Assembly (NCBI RefSeq): GCF_000019525.1 | Contig: NC_010506.1 | Location: 310,001-374,000 of the forward strand | Direction of reading: 5' to 3' | Length of the DNA: 64,000 nucleotides | Origin: Shewanella woodyi ATCC 51908 | GTDB taxonomy: Bacteria > Pseudomonadota > Gammaproteobacteria > Enterobacterales > Shewanellaceae | In this document: piece after piece, positions 8,368 through 15,862 of the stretch | Layout of the letters: every line of letters begins with the position of its first letter | How positions within the stretch are numbered: the first letter of the stretch is position 1 | Position numbers and translations under genes: made by a program | Notes under the pieces: model-generated | Databases searched by the model: none | What the model saw: only the letters and a program-made list of their open reading frames with translations | What the model was told of the DNA's origin: nothing

Positions 8368-9809
8368 ACACGTTAACTAATCTATCTAATCGTTCAAACA
8401 AGCTGATGGCTGCAATGGCACTGGGTAGCATTTTGATGTTGTCGGCATGTTCTAGTACAGCTCCTAGCAAGGTGGTCGATACCGGAAGCTTTAATGTTCC
8501 AAGCTATGAGCAGTATGTGCTGGACAATGGTTTAACCCTCTATCTTATGCCGCAAAAAGAGGTGCCACTTATTACTGTTAATGCCGTCGTCAGGGCGGGA
8601 GCCGTCAATGACACAACTGCGGGTGTTGCCAGTATGACGGCAAAGAGTCTGTTATTGGGCTCGAACGGAAAGAGTAAGAGTGAAATCGAGCTTATGGTCG
8701 ATTTCTTAGGCGCCTCTATCGATGCTGGTGCGGGTAAAGAGGGGAGCTATCTAGAAGCCGATTTTATGGCAAAAGATAGCGAGACTATATTACCTCTTTT
8801 CCAAAACCTGCTGCTCTCTCCCAATTTCGATAGAAAGGAGTTTGAAAAGCTCCGCCAGCGTGAGATTGGTGGCCTATCCCAAGCTAAAGAGAGCCCTCGC
8901 TCTGTTATTAGCCGTTACTTTGATAAGCTGATCTTTGGCAAGCATCCTTATGGAAATACCAGTTCTGGTAATCGCAGTTCACTTGCTGAGCTTGAGGCTT
9001 CACAGTTAAGGGCGTTCTATAAAAGCTATTATCAACCTTCAAATACAGCCATTACCTTAGTGGGTGACTTCGATGTCGCCCAGATGAAAGCGAATATGGA
9101 GGCGTTATTTGGTCAGTGGAAGGGGTCTGAGCCGATTGTTAAAGCTGAACTTAAGTCAGCGCAACCTAAATTGGATAAGAGTCAGGTTTTGTTGGTGAAT
9201 AAAGGCGATGCTGTTGAATCGACCTTTCTTATCGGCGGCAAAGGGATCGCCAGAGATAACCCTGATTATGTTGGCCTACAGGTGATCAACACTATCTTGG
9301 GAGGCAGATTTACCTCTTGGCTCAATGATGAGTTAAGGGTGAATGCAGGTCTAACCTATGGTGCCCGATCAGGCTTTGTTGCTTATTCTGAAGGTGGAGT
9401 ATTTAAAATCAGCACCTTTACTAAGACTGAAACCACTAAAGAGACCATAGATCTGGCGTTAAAAACCTATGCCAGATTATGGGAGACTGGGATCGACCAA
9501 GAGACTCTGGACTCGGCAAAAGCGTATGTGAAAGGCCAGTTCCCGCCTAAATATGAAACCAGTGGTCAGTTAGCTGGTTTACTGTCAGATATGTACCTGT
9601 ATGGTTTTGATGATAGCTTTATCAATGATTTTCAATCCAACGTAGATGGCCTCACTTTAGCTGAAACTCAAAGGCTTATTGGGAAGTATTTTCCTCAGAA
9701 GAACCTGCAGTTTGTCTTAATCGGTAATGGCGAAAAAATTAAGCATATTGCAAGTGAATATGGCGAAGTGACCCAAGTGGATATTGAAGCGGTTGGGTTT
9801 GGTGGCTAA
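8364..9809 (+). CDS. M16-family lipoprotein, non-catalytic partner subunit
   Basis: This is a 481-residue M16 homologue with a lipoprotein signal (LMLSACSS, acylated Cys near residue 29). At the place of the HxxEH zinc motif it reads VASMTAKSLLLGS, so the metal ligands are missing and it cannot be a protease alone. It keeps the M16 fold landmarks (PLITVNAVVRAGAVND, YKSYYQPSNTAITLVGDF, LGGRFTSWLNDELR). It overlaps the catalytic gene by four bases and is followed by a strong terminator at 9919. The likely role is to form the second half of the protease chamber; membrane anchoring through the lipid would hold the complex in the periplasm. Confidence 0.9.
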   Translation: MNTLTNLSNRSNKLMAAMALGSILMLSACSSTAPSKVVDTGSFNVPSYEQYVLDNGLTLYLMPQKEVPLITVNAVVRAGAVNDTTAGVASMTAKSLLLGSNGKSKSEIELMVDFLGASIDAGAGKEGSYLEADFMAKDSETILPLFQNLLLSPNFDRKEFEKLRQREIGGLSQAKESPRSVISRYFDKLIFGKHPYGNTSSGNRSSLAELEASQLRAFYKSYYQPSNTAITLVGDFDVAQMKANMEALFGQWKGSEPIVKAELKSAQPKLDKSQVLLVNKGDAVESTFLIGGKGIARDNPDYVGLQVINTILGGRFTSWLNDELRVNAGLTYGARSGFVAYSEGGVFKISTFTKTETTKETIDLALKTYARLWETGIDQETLDSAKAYVKGQFPPKYETSGQLAGLLSDMYLYGFDDSFINDFQSNVDGLTLAETQRLIGKYFPQKNLQFVLIGNGEKIKHIASEYGEVTQVDIEAVGFGG

Positions 9810-9855
9810 TGATAACTCATTGTTAGCTGTTATCTGTTATCTGTTAGCAGCTAGT

Positions 9856-9911
9856 TATACCCAAACAACTTCAAGATGCAGGATTCAGCATGTCGAGGTA
9901 GCTTGGGTATA
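9856..9911. repeat. 56-bp imperfect palindromic intergenic repeat
   Basis: The element starts TATACCCAA and ends TTGGGTATA. The interior is also quasi-palindromic, with mismatches spaced every two or three bases. It resembles a short dispersed intergenic repeat that I recall from Vibrio and Shewanella genomes, but only one copy is in this window. Confidence 0.6.
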
Positions 9912-9918
9912 TAAGAGA

Positions 9919-9956
9919 AGGCTTGAAGTGGCATCGCTTCAAGCCTTTTTATTTTT
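9919..9956 (+). terminator. Strong terminator of the M20-M16-M16 gene group
   Basis: A perfect 10-bp stem AGGCTTGAAG / CTTCAAGCCT with an 8-base loop is followed by TTTTATTTTT. Confidence 0.9.
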
Positions 9957-10038
9957 ATCTGTGGCATCTATGGAGCCTGTTATTTCTGCTTTGCTGTTCT
10001 ACACTTTAATTCAAAGAGATGAAGGATTGGAGAAAGAC

Positions 10039-10608
10039 GTGGTAACTAAAAGCTCAGATAGTATGTTTGAGAACATACACGCTTTCGAAGGTGATGATGC
10101 TATTGATTGGTGTCATATCAGGGAAAGTATAAAAGTATTGATATTGGCGATGGCACAGATAGAGCTGTCATTGACCGATGGTGAGCATAATGTGACTAAC
10201 TTAGGAGCATTGTTTACCGACATGGCTGATCATTTAGGCGAGGTGAATGACTTTCTGTCTACGCAGAGTGATACTCCTGTTTTAGTGATGGCTCATAGCA
10301 CCATTTTGGTGGATAAAGTGAATGAAGGTGTGGTGGCTTTTCAGTTCTATGATCGTATATCACAACGTCTTCAGCATGTGATCATGGGTCTGGCTTTGAT
10401 GGAGGAGGTGCTGAGCAGTAAAGAGCGCCGTACATCTCAAGATGCATGGAAGAAGCTGCAGGAGGGGATTCAGGAGAGTTATTCCCTTGACTGTGAGAGA
10501 AAGATGTTTGATCTTCTTCTTAAAGGAACACCTGTTCATGAAGCGTTAAAGCTTTATAAAGAGGAGTATCAAAAAGAAGAGACTGAGGATGATATTGAGT
10601 TGTTCTAA
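10039..10608 (+). CDS. Conserved-looking helical protein of unknown function
   Basis: This is a 189-residue soluble protein. The frame stays open far upstream, but I chose GTG at 10039 because GGAG lies six bases before it, while earlier starts would overlap the M16 gene and its terminator; ATG at 9970 is the alternative. The sequence is acidic and mostly helical. The segment VVAFQFYDRISQRLQHVIMGL resembles helices of chemotaxis-phosphatase-like or scaffold proteins, but this is too weak for a family call. It overlaps the next gene by 20 bases, so the two are translated together. Confidence 0.6.
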   Translation: MVTKSSDSMFENIHAFEGDDAIDWCHIRESIKVLILAMAQIELSLTDGEHNVTNLGALFTDMADHLGEVNDFLSTQSDTPVLVMAHSTILVDKVNEGVVAFQFYDRISQRLQHVIMGLALMEEVLSSKERRTSQDAWKKLQEGIQESYSLDCERKMFDLLLKGTPVHEALKLYKEEYQKEETEDDIELF

Positions 10609-11110
10609 ATACGGATTACTTTACTGTTTATTTTTATGTTTCCCCATAACTTCATGGGCCGAGAGGGCTAATTTTAGCGAGTTTTGCAGTGCACTTGATG
10701 GCCAATGGCAGGGAAGTTCGGCTAAGTCAAAACAGAAACCAGTCCAGACCAAGATTAACGCTAACTGCTCAGATGATAGACGTCAGCTCATTCTCACCGT
10801 CAACCCCAGTGCTAAGCATCCTTTAAGTGAGACATGGTGGTTTAGGGCTCGGGGAGAGGCTATCTCTCTTATCTATTTTGATGGCGTTGATGAAGACAAA
10901 AGCCAGCTATTTAGTCTGTATCATCATCAAGGAAGTTATTCATTGCTGGGAGAGGGAGAGTTGAATAGTCGTCCAGCAATGATTCAACTCAGATTCGATC
11001 AAAAGGAGGTTGGCTGGCTCTGGTTGCAAAACATCCAATACTTAGACGATGACACAGATAGGTATCTTTTCTATCGAGGGATAGAGATGCTCCCAGCCGC
11101 AGAGCAGTGA
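10589..11110 (+). CDS. Small exported protein of unknown function
   Basis: This 173-residue protein has a Sec signal peptide (YGLLYCLFLCFPITSWA, cleavage near residue 24). The mature part has two early cysteines (FCSALDGQW and NCSDDRR) that could form a disulfide, and a predominantly beta pattern (SLIYFDG, YSLLGEGEL, MIQLRFD), as in small periplasmic lipocalin-like or DUF-type proteins. Its start lies within the 3' end of the previous gene, with GAGG directly upstream. I recognise no specific family. Confidence 0.6.
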   Translation: MILSCSKYGLLYCLFLCFPITSWAERANFSEFCSALDGQWQGSSAKSKQKPVQTKINANCSDDRRQLILTVNPSAKHPLSETWWFRARGEAISLIYFDGVDEDKSQLFSLYHHQGSYSLLGEGELNSRPAMIQLRFDQKEVGWLWLQNIQYLDDDTDRYLFYRGIEMLPAAEQ

Positions 11111-11129
11111 TCTACTTTAAGCTAAAATA

Positions 11130-11594
11130 CTAGACCGCGCCTTCAAATCCTATCTGTCTCCAAGCTTCATAACTGATAATCGCCACGGCATTGGAAAGAT
11201 TCAAACTGCGACTGTTAGGCGTCATGGGGATCTTTAGTCGCTGACTGGTTGGCAATGACTCTATGATCTCAATGGGTAGGCCGCGAGTTTCAGGGCCAAA
11301 TAGCAGCACATCTTCTTTTTCAAAACTCAGCTCTGTGTGATGACGACTGCCTTTAGTGGTGCAAGCCATAATGCGCTTACCTTCCATAGCCTGTAGAAAG
11401 CTTTCAAAATCTTTATGACGGGTCACGCGAGTGAGATCATTATAATCAAGGCCTGCTCGGCGCAGTTTCTTCTCCTCCAGATCGAAACCTAATGGTTCGA
11501 TGAGGTGCAGCTGACAGCCGTTGTTAGCGCAAAGACGAATAATGTTACCTGTATTTGGAGCTATCTCTGGCTCATAGAGTGCGATATGAAACAT
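11130..11594 (-). CDS. trmL: tRNA (cytidine/uridine-34-2'-O)-methyltransferase TrmL
   Basis: This is a 154-residue SPOUT methyltransferase that methylates the ribose of the wobble base in tRNA-Leu isoacceptors. Signatures are [24 protein letters not shown] at the N-terminus, [11 protein letters not shown] (motif 2) and [18 protein letters not shown] (motif 3, the SAM-binding knot). The start is placed at the ATG at 11594, which gives the E. coli-like N-terminus and length (about 157); an upstream in-frame ATG would add 24 unrelated residues. It is transcribed divergently from the LysR gene. Confidence 0.95.
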   Translation of the reverse strand: MFHIALYEPEIAPNTGNIIRLCANNGCQLHLIEPLGFDLEEKKLRRAGLDYNDLTRVTRHKDFESFLQAMEGKRIMACTTKGSRHHTELSFEKEDVLLFGPETRGLPIEIIESLPTSQRLKIPMTPNSRSLNLSNAVAIISYEAWRQIGFEGAV

Positions 11595-11746
11595 GCGGAT
11601 CTGCCTATAAATCTGCCTATAAAATAGTGAGCCGTGATTATACGTAAAATATGGGATAGATCCCATATCAGGGTTTGTATCAATTGACGTATCTGTTTAT
11701 ATTTCATCGGTGGAATCGACCTTGCTGTAAATGGGGTAAACCAGGT

Positions 11747-12685
11747 ATGGATCTCGCTAAACTCTCACGGATCAGCATGAAACATCTGATCACCCTGCAT
11801 GTCATGCTAGACACCTTAAGTGTGACCGCCAGTGCCGAGCGGCTATGCTTAAGCCCATCATCGGTCAGTAAAACTTTAAGTCAGTTAAGATTGAACTTAG
11901 ATGACGAGCTGTTCTATCGTCATGGCAACAAGTTGGTGGCAACACAGTTAGCCCGTCGTTTAGGCCCCGCTGTGCATCAGATCATCAATGATATGAATCA
12001 GATCATGACTCAGGAGGTCTTTAATCCAGCTGTGTATGAGGGCCGTTTCTCTCTTGCTATGCGTGAGAGCACCTTTGAGCTGCTTGCGGCCAAATTGAGC
12101 GCCCATGTACTTAACTTAGCGCCGAATATTCGTTTAGATATCCACTTTAAAAACACGGTTGGCTTCGATGGACTGGTAAAGGGAACATTGGATTTTATAA
12201 TCTTACCCCACGACCTAAGCCAGCCACCTATCGCCCGTAGCGAGTTAGTGTGGGAGACGCTGATTAACGATGAGATGGTGTGTTTAATGAATGCATCGCA
12301 CCCACTTGCTATCAAGTCGCAGCTCTCTATCGATGATTACCTAAACTACAGTCATGTCGGTATTAGCGACACCGATCTCAATATTCCATTCTTTGAGATG
12401 CAACTTGCGCAGCAACAGCGCAGCCGGGCAGTGCCTATATCTGTGGCAGATTTTGGTAGTGCAGTTTTAATGTGCCACCACAGTGAACTACTGTTCACTT
12501 GCTCTCGACGTTGGGCTGAAAACGCTTTTCAAGCTAATGGGTTAGTGACTAAGCGTCTGCCCTTTGATTATGGCGAGGTCGCTTATAGTTTGGTGTGGCA
12601 CAGGCAGAGTATGAATGACCCTGCATTGCGTTGGCTGTATGAGCAGATAGTTGGGTTTACCACAAAGTTGGGAGCCTTCGAATGA
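11747..12685 (+). CDS. LysR-family transcriptional regulator
   Basis: This is a 312-residue regulator. The N-terminal winged helix-turn-helix is clear (LDTLSVTASAERLCLSPSSVSKTLSQLR, then DELFYRHG), and the rest is a periplasmic-binding-like effector domain. I chose ATG at 11747, which places the helix-turn-helix at the usual distance from the start; an ATG 72 bases earlier is possible. The target is unknown; the divergent neighbour trmL is an unlikely one. The last codons and stop lie inside the first copy of a dispersed repeat (12674-12766). Confidence 0.87.
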   Translation: MDLAKLSRISMKHLITLHVMLDTLSVTASAERLCLSPSSVSKTLSQLRLNLDDELFYRHGNKLVATQLARRLGPAVHQIINDMNQIMTQEVFNPAVYEGRFSLAMRESTFELLAAKLSAHVLNLAPNIRLDIHFKNTVGFDGLVKGTLDFIILPHDLSQPPIARSELVWETLINDEMVCLMNASHPLAIKSQLSIDDYLNYSHVGISDTDLNIPFFEMQLAQQQRSRAVPISVADFGSAVLMCHHSELLFTCSRRWAENAFQANGLVTKRLPFDYGEVAYSLVWHRQSMNDPALRWLYEQIVGFTTKLGAFE

Positions 12686-12766
12686 AGGCTTAATACATTC
12701 TTTTGTTTTAGCTTCTGGTAGGTTTGTCATTTGGAAATGTGTTTGAAGCTTGTAACTTCAGTTATT
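12674..12766 (+). repeat. Dispersed repeat, copy 1 of 3
   Basis: The copy starts with the dyad GCCTTCGAATGAAGGC, continues through TTAGCTTCTGG and ends near AACTTCAGTTATT. It overlaps the 3' end and stop codon of the LysR gene. Related copies lie at 13350-13445 and 13531-13619 in the same orientation. Confidence 0.7.
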
Positions 12767-12855
12767 AACTCAAAAAGAGTTGTGCTGAAGCATACAAAAA
12801 TGAGTCAAATTCTAAATACGGCTAAATCTCACTCCCGCCCCATTTTGAAGAAAGT

Positions 12856-12885
12856 TTGACGTAGGTCACATTTTTTTGCTAGGGT
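12856..12885 (+). promoter_or_regulatory. Predicted promoter of a candidate small RNA
   Basis: TTGACG at 12856-12861 and an extended -10 TGCTAGGGT (hexamer 12880-12885) are separated by 18 bases. No open reading frame follows; a terminator follows 240 bases later. Confidence 0.55.
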
Positions 12886-12891
12886 GAACTT

Positions 12892-13156
12892 AGCAGTTTA
12901 GGTCGGGGTTTTCATTGATATAACGAAGACTCAATCAACTGGGAGTTCGTCATTAGCCCGCTCCGCTGGCTGAGCCGGATTCGACAGTGCTGAGGCATTG
13001 CTATTAGAAGCTTCGACCGGACTACTTTTCAATCCGACTCTTGCGAACATTATCGGATACCAATAAAGCTACCTTCGGGTAACTTTGATAAGCCTAACAA
13101 GTCTGCATTCATGTTAGGCAAAAACAAAAAAGCATCCCACAGGGATGCTTTTTTTT
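12892..13156 (+). ncRNA. Candidate structured non-coding RNA of about 265 nt
   Basis: The stretch lies between a good promoter (12856-12885) and a perfect terminator (13126-13156) and encodes no plausible protein. It can form several hairpins: TCCG..GGC / GCC.GGA near 12960, AAAGCTACC-UUCG-GGTAACTTT at 13065-13086 (a stable UUCG tetraloop, one mismatch), and GCCTAACA / TGTTAGGC at 13092-13119 (perfect, 8 bp) just before the terminator. It does not match tmRNA, 6S, RNase P, SRP or CsrB as I know them. Boundaries are inferred. Confidence 0.5.
13126..13156 (+). terminator. Strong terminator ending the candidate RNA
   Basis: AAAAAAGCATCCC and GGGATGCTTTTTT form a long stem with a three-base loop and an eight-T tail. 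It would work in both directions. Confidence 0.9.
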
Positions 13157-13349
13157 GTTTGGTGTCTTGGTGAGGGGTTAGATCTTGTCTAACAACTTCT
13201 GCTATCAGGCTAGGCCTGATTTTAAGCAATCATCATGAACTTGCTCTTGTTGCTAAAAGTAGGATCCAGCTTGTTGGGCTTCTAATTTTTCTCTTCGTTT
13301 GATTTCATTGCTGTAGCTCCGTAACTCAGTTTTTCCCCAAAACTTGACA

Positions 13350-13445
13350 GCCTTCGAATGAAGGCTGATTACATTTTCTTGTTTAGCTTCTGGCTGGTTT
13401 GATATTTGGTGTTGTGTTTGAAGGTCGTACCTTCATTGTTATCTA
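13350..13445 (+). repeat. Dispersed repeat, copy 2 of 3
   Basis: This copy starts GCCTTCGAATGAAGGC and then reads TGATTACATTTTCTTGTTTAG, ending GTACCTTCATTGTTATCTA. It is the best-preserved copy. It is followed after about 40 bases by a CTCCGTGGTCTCTGTGTCC stretch. Confidence 0.7.
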
Positions 13446-13530
13446 TCGGTTCAGTTTGGCTTGTGATGTTGTAGTTTGTTTTTGCACTTCTCCGTGGTCT
13501 CTGTGTCCTCCGTGGTGAAAAGCTGTTTTA

Positions 13531-13619
13531 CTTTCGAATGAAGATTGATTACATCTTCTAGCTTATAGCTGAATGGGTATTGGCTGAATTATTGAAGGTC
13601 GTAGCTTCATGGTTATCTA
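13531..13619 (+). repeat. Dispersed repeat, copy 3 of 3
   Basis: The copy runs CTTTCGAATGAAGATTGATTACATCTTCTAG ... GAAGGTCGTAGCTTCATGG, in the same orientation as copies 1 and 2 but with the dyad partly decayed. Confidence 0.65.
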
Positions 13620-13680
13620 TTGCCTGCCGCAGGCTTACGTGCAAATACGACTGCGAAACGCCGCAAGCACATCCTTGTGG

Positions 13681-13712
13681 GCTCGACGATGGCATCCCTG
13701 CCATCAACGTGC
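13681..13712 (+). repeat. Palindromic hairpin repeat, left of the cassette
   Basis: GCTCGACGATGGCATCC and its continuation match, at about 27 of 32 positions, the reverse complement of 16160-16191 on the other side of the AAA cassette. The core GATGGCATCCCTGCCATC is itself a hairpin. Confidence 0.6.
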
Positions 13713-14155
13713 GCAGACGCATCTACATCTGTTTATTTGTCTCTTCGATTTAGCAGTGTTAGGTAAGGCTTTGTAAATCATTTCTGTCCCTTTGTGTGTT
13801 ACCTCAAATAATTTGTACTATGTAGCACTGACCTCTTTGTAATACTTTTCTCATCAGTCGGAAAGGTATGGATTCCGTCTAGCGACAACCTTTTAGTTAA
13901 CCAATGTTTGCACTTTTATACAGTAGTATCGGTTTTGTGCGGTAAATCTCTAAATTTTTGCGCAATCAGTTCACGGTTTGTTGTTGAGTGAAAATAAAAA
14001 TAGATATAAATTCAAATAACTAAAAACGCGCTTGCTCGGTTTGCAGGAGATACGAGGCAAACAAAGTGTGCATTCTCGTTTTTCCAGAAGGTGTGTTTAG
14101 ACTAATCGTTGTAAATGATTATAAATTATACGATTAAGCACATATACTTTTACTG
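13713..14155. other. AT-rich intergenic stretch before the cassette
   Basis: No coding frame, RNA signature or known element can be supported here. Base composition becomes markedly AT-rich from about 13900 on, which suggests the accessory DNA starts before the first cassette gene. Confidence 0.4.
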
Positions 14156-14229
14156 GTCTAACTTGATAAACGCGCAAGGCGTGTATACAAATGTTAGGCA
14201 AACAGGAATGATTTACATAGGCGTTAGAT
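14156..14229 (+). other. Putative integron recombination site (attC- or attI-like) upstream of the AAA operon
   Basis: GTCTAAC (14156-14162) fits RYYYAAC. GTTAGGC (14193-14199) and GTTAGAT (14223-14229) both fit the core site GTTRRRY. Between the first two, ATAAACGC / GCGTGTAT can pair with one mismatch, giving a short attC-like hairpin. The ATG of the first cassette gene starts one base after GTTAGAT, as is usual in integron cassettes. The site is shorter than most attC sites, so it may be degenerate or the core of an attI. Confidence 0.45.
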
Positions 14230-14230
14230 A

Positions 14231-15064
14231 ATGGATTTTTATTCAGAAAGTAATATTAATAGGTATGAGGTATCTAAACTTTATGGTTTAGCTTCGGAGT
14301 ACAATAAAATTTCAAATTTTTGTAAACTAGTTTGGTCAAGTTTATGGAGTGAAAAAAAAGATTTATATAAATTTGCTCCTTCAATCATGCTTTACGGCTC
14401 TCCTGGTACAGGGAAAACAACATTATTAAAAAATGTTGCTTATTCATTGAAAGACGACAATTTAAAGTATGTGACATTAAGTTTAGAGCTGATGCTTGAT
14501 AAAGACTTAGGTATGTCCTCTAAACGGTTAAGGGATTTCTTTGAACATATAAAGAGTCTTGCGTTGCAAGACTATAAAGTATTTGTCCATTTTGATGACG
14601 TCGATTCAGTATTGTGTTCGAGATATATATCTAATGAGTCATCTGGAGTTAAAAGGTTTGTTAATACTTTTATTAAAGAAATTGATTACCTTCTTGACGT
14701 TGAGTGTGATTACCTCCCAATTATTTTAATCACCACAAATATGTTTTCAATGATTGATACAGCAGTAAAAAGAAGGTTTTCTTTAAAATTTGAAATTGAA
14801 AATAGAGTAAGTGTAGAGGAATTCAGAAATTGGATTTATCCGATGTGTGATGATCTGAAAATAAAAAATGAACTAAATTATGAATTGCTTTACAAACTGA
14901 TGAACGAAAAAGAATTAACAAATTTTGATGTTTATCTCATTTTGCAGGAATTGTTCCTTGAACAATTAACAGGGATCAAGGTGACAGGGCTAAATCTTGT
15001 GCAAAAATTTGAAGAGGCTAAATCTTCAAAATCCGACTTTGAAAGACAGAGAAAACAATCCTAA
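14231..15064 (+). CDS. AAA-family ATPase of an integron-cassette operon
   Basis: This is a 277-residue single-domain AAA ATPase. Walker A is GSPGTGKTT (56-64), Walker B VFVHFDDVD (117-125), sensor 1 is N170 in ILITTN, and a second region of homology ends DTAVKRRF, giving Arg-finger candidates R181/R182. This places it in the classical AAA clade (Vps4/FtsH/Cdc48-like) rather than with ABC or STAND ATPases. There is no protease, nuclease or membrane domain, so its output must come from partners. It heads an operon with three very small genes (gaps of 23, 10 and 1 bases), lies between integron-type recombination sites, and is clearly more AT-rich than its surroundings, with many AGA and ATA codons. 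A defence or remodelling role is inference only. Confidence 0.85.
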   Translation: MDFYSESNINRYEVSKLYGLASEYNKISNFCKLVWSSLWSEKKDLYKFAPSIMLYGSPGTGKTTLLKNVAYSLKDDNLKYVTLSLELMLDKDLGMSSKRLRDFFEHIKSLALQDYKVFVHFDDVDSVLCSRYISNESSGVKRFVNTFIKEIDYLLDVECDYLPIILITTNMFSMIDTAVKRRFSLKFEIENRVSVEEFRNWIYPMCDDLKIKNELNYELLYKLMNEKELTNFDVYLILQELFLEQLTGIKVTGLNLVQKFEEAKSSKSDFERQRKQS

Positions 15065-15087
15065 ATTTGAGTAAGTGAGAGTTAAGC

Positions 15088-15297
15088 ATGACCAAAAAAA
15101 TGAGTGCAGCTCGTAAAGCTGCTGAATCTACTATAAGGCACGAAGATCTCGTTGATGCTATTGAGAATTTTGGCAAAAAGCATGGCCTTGATGTAGAAGC
15201 AACAGAGGGAAATGACCCAAGAGGAGATGTTCGAGTAAGCCGAAAAGATTATGCCAAGCTCGAATCATTAATGGATGAAAAGTTAAACAAAAAATAG
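15088..15297 (+). CDS. Small basic/acidic protein of the AAA cassette, unknown function
   Basis: This is a 69-residue protein, ATG start with GAGAG upstream, 23 bases after the ATPase gene. The N-terminus is basic and helical (TKKMSAARKAAEST). The rest is amphipathic helix (HEDLVDAIENFGKKHGLD) with a short GDVRVSRKDYAKLE segment. It could be an adaptor or substrate of the ATPase. No family recognised; its reality as a gene rests on the ribosome-binding site, tight operon spacing and balanced composition. Confidence 0.65.
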   Translation: MTKKMSAARKAAESTIRHEDLVDAIENFGKKHGLDVEATEGNDPRGDVRVSRKDYAKLESLMDEKLNKK

Positions 15298-15307
15298 TGA
15301 GCCTATC

Positions 15308-15523
15308 ATGTCAAATGAACAAGATGATTATATTGAAGTAAAAGTACACCGAGATGGTGTAACAACAACGACAGCAAAGAAAGCGGTCAAACAAAAAGTT
15401 AAAATGGTTGTTTCTGGTCATGATATCCAGCCAGGAGCAAAGAAAATTCTAAGAGAAAATGGGATTAAATTTTACGAAAATGTTGATGCTTCAGATTTTG
15501 ATACAGACTCGGAGGTAGAATAA
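15308..15523 (+). CDS. Small protein of the AAA cassette, unknown function
   Basis: This is a 71-residue protein, ATG start with GTGAG upstream, 10 bases after the previous gene. It begins with a beta-like segment (YIEVKVHRDGVTTTTAKKAVKQ) and has a small alpha/beta core (VKMVVSGHDIQPGAKKILRENGIKFYENV), then an acidic tail (DASDFDTDSEVE). Acidic unstructured tails are common on partner proteins and degradation substrates, but no homologue is recognised. Confidence 0.65.
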   Translation: MSNEQDDYIEVKVHRDGVTTTTAKKAVKQKVKMVVSGHDIQPGAKKILRENGIKFYENVDASDFDTDSEVE

Positions 15524-15524
15524 T

Positions 15525-15857
15525 ATGGAACTTGATTTTTATAAAGGTTTTGAATGCGTAGATTCTGTTTCAGTTGGCAAAGAGTTATGGGGGGATATTC
15601 TTAAAATAGAATGTCTTGATGAAGTAAGTTCAGATGAGTCTATTATTCCTGATGGTTTCGATGGCGAAGGTGAAAAAATAGAAAGAATATCTTTGCTAGA
15701 AATTAGGAAATCCATGCTTGAATCGCTATCTAGATTATTATTAAAGAACTCAAGATTAGAACGTGATGAAAACACAATAGTGGCACTATCAAAAATAATA
15801 GAAATAATGAGATTCATTAATAGTGATGATATCTCGCATTTTAAGCTAGATGTATAA
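15525..15857 (+). CDS. Small acidic protein closing the AAA cassette, unknown function
   Basis: This is a 110-residue protein whose ATG lies one base after the previous stop, with a strong GGAGGT ribosome-binding site inside the preceding gene. It is acidic. Residues 1-55 look beta/loop (WGDILKIECLDEV), and 58-105 form two long helices (LLEIRKSMLESLSRLLLKN, TIVALSKIIEIMRFIN). The attC site begins six bases after its stop, the tight fit seen in integron cassettes. Function unknown. Confidence 0.65.
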   Translation: MELDFYKGFECVDSVSVGKELWGDILKIECLDEVSSDESIIPDGFDGEGEKIERISLLEIRKSMLESLSRLLLKNSRLERDENTIVALSKIIEIMRFINSDDISHFKLDV

Positions 15858-15862
15858 AATTT

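Noticed and set aside
9784..10038. Upstream extension of the hypothetical gene at 10039
   Set aside because: It would overlap the M16 gene, a palindromic repeat and a strong terminator; the GTG with a Shine-Dalgarno sequence is better.
12892..13156. Assignment of the candidate RNA as tmRNA, 6S or CsrB type
   Set aside because: No tag reading frame or tRNA-like ends, no 6S bulge layout, and too few GGA motifs for a CsrB-type RNA.
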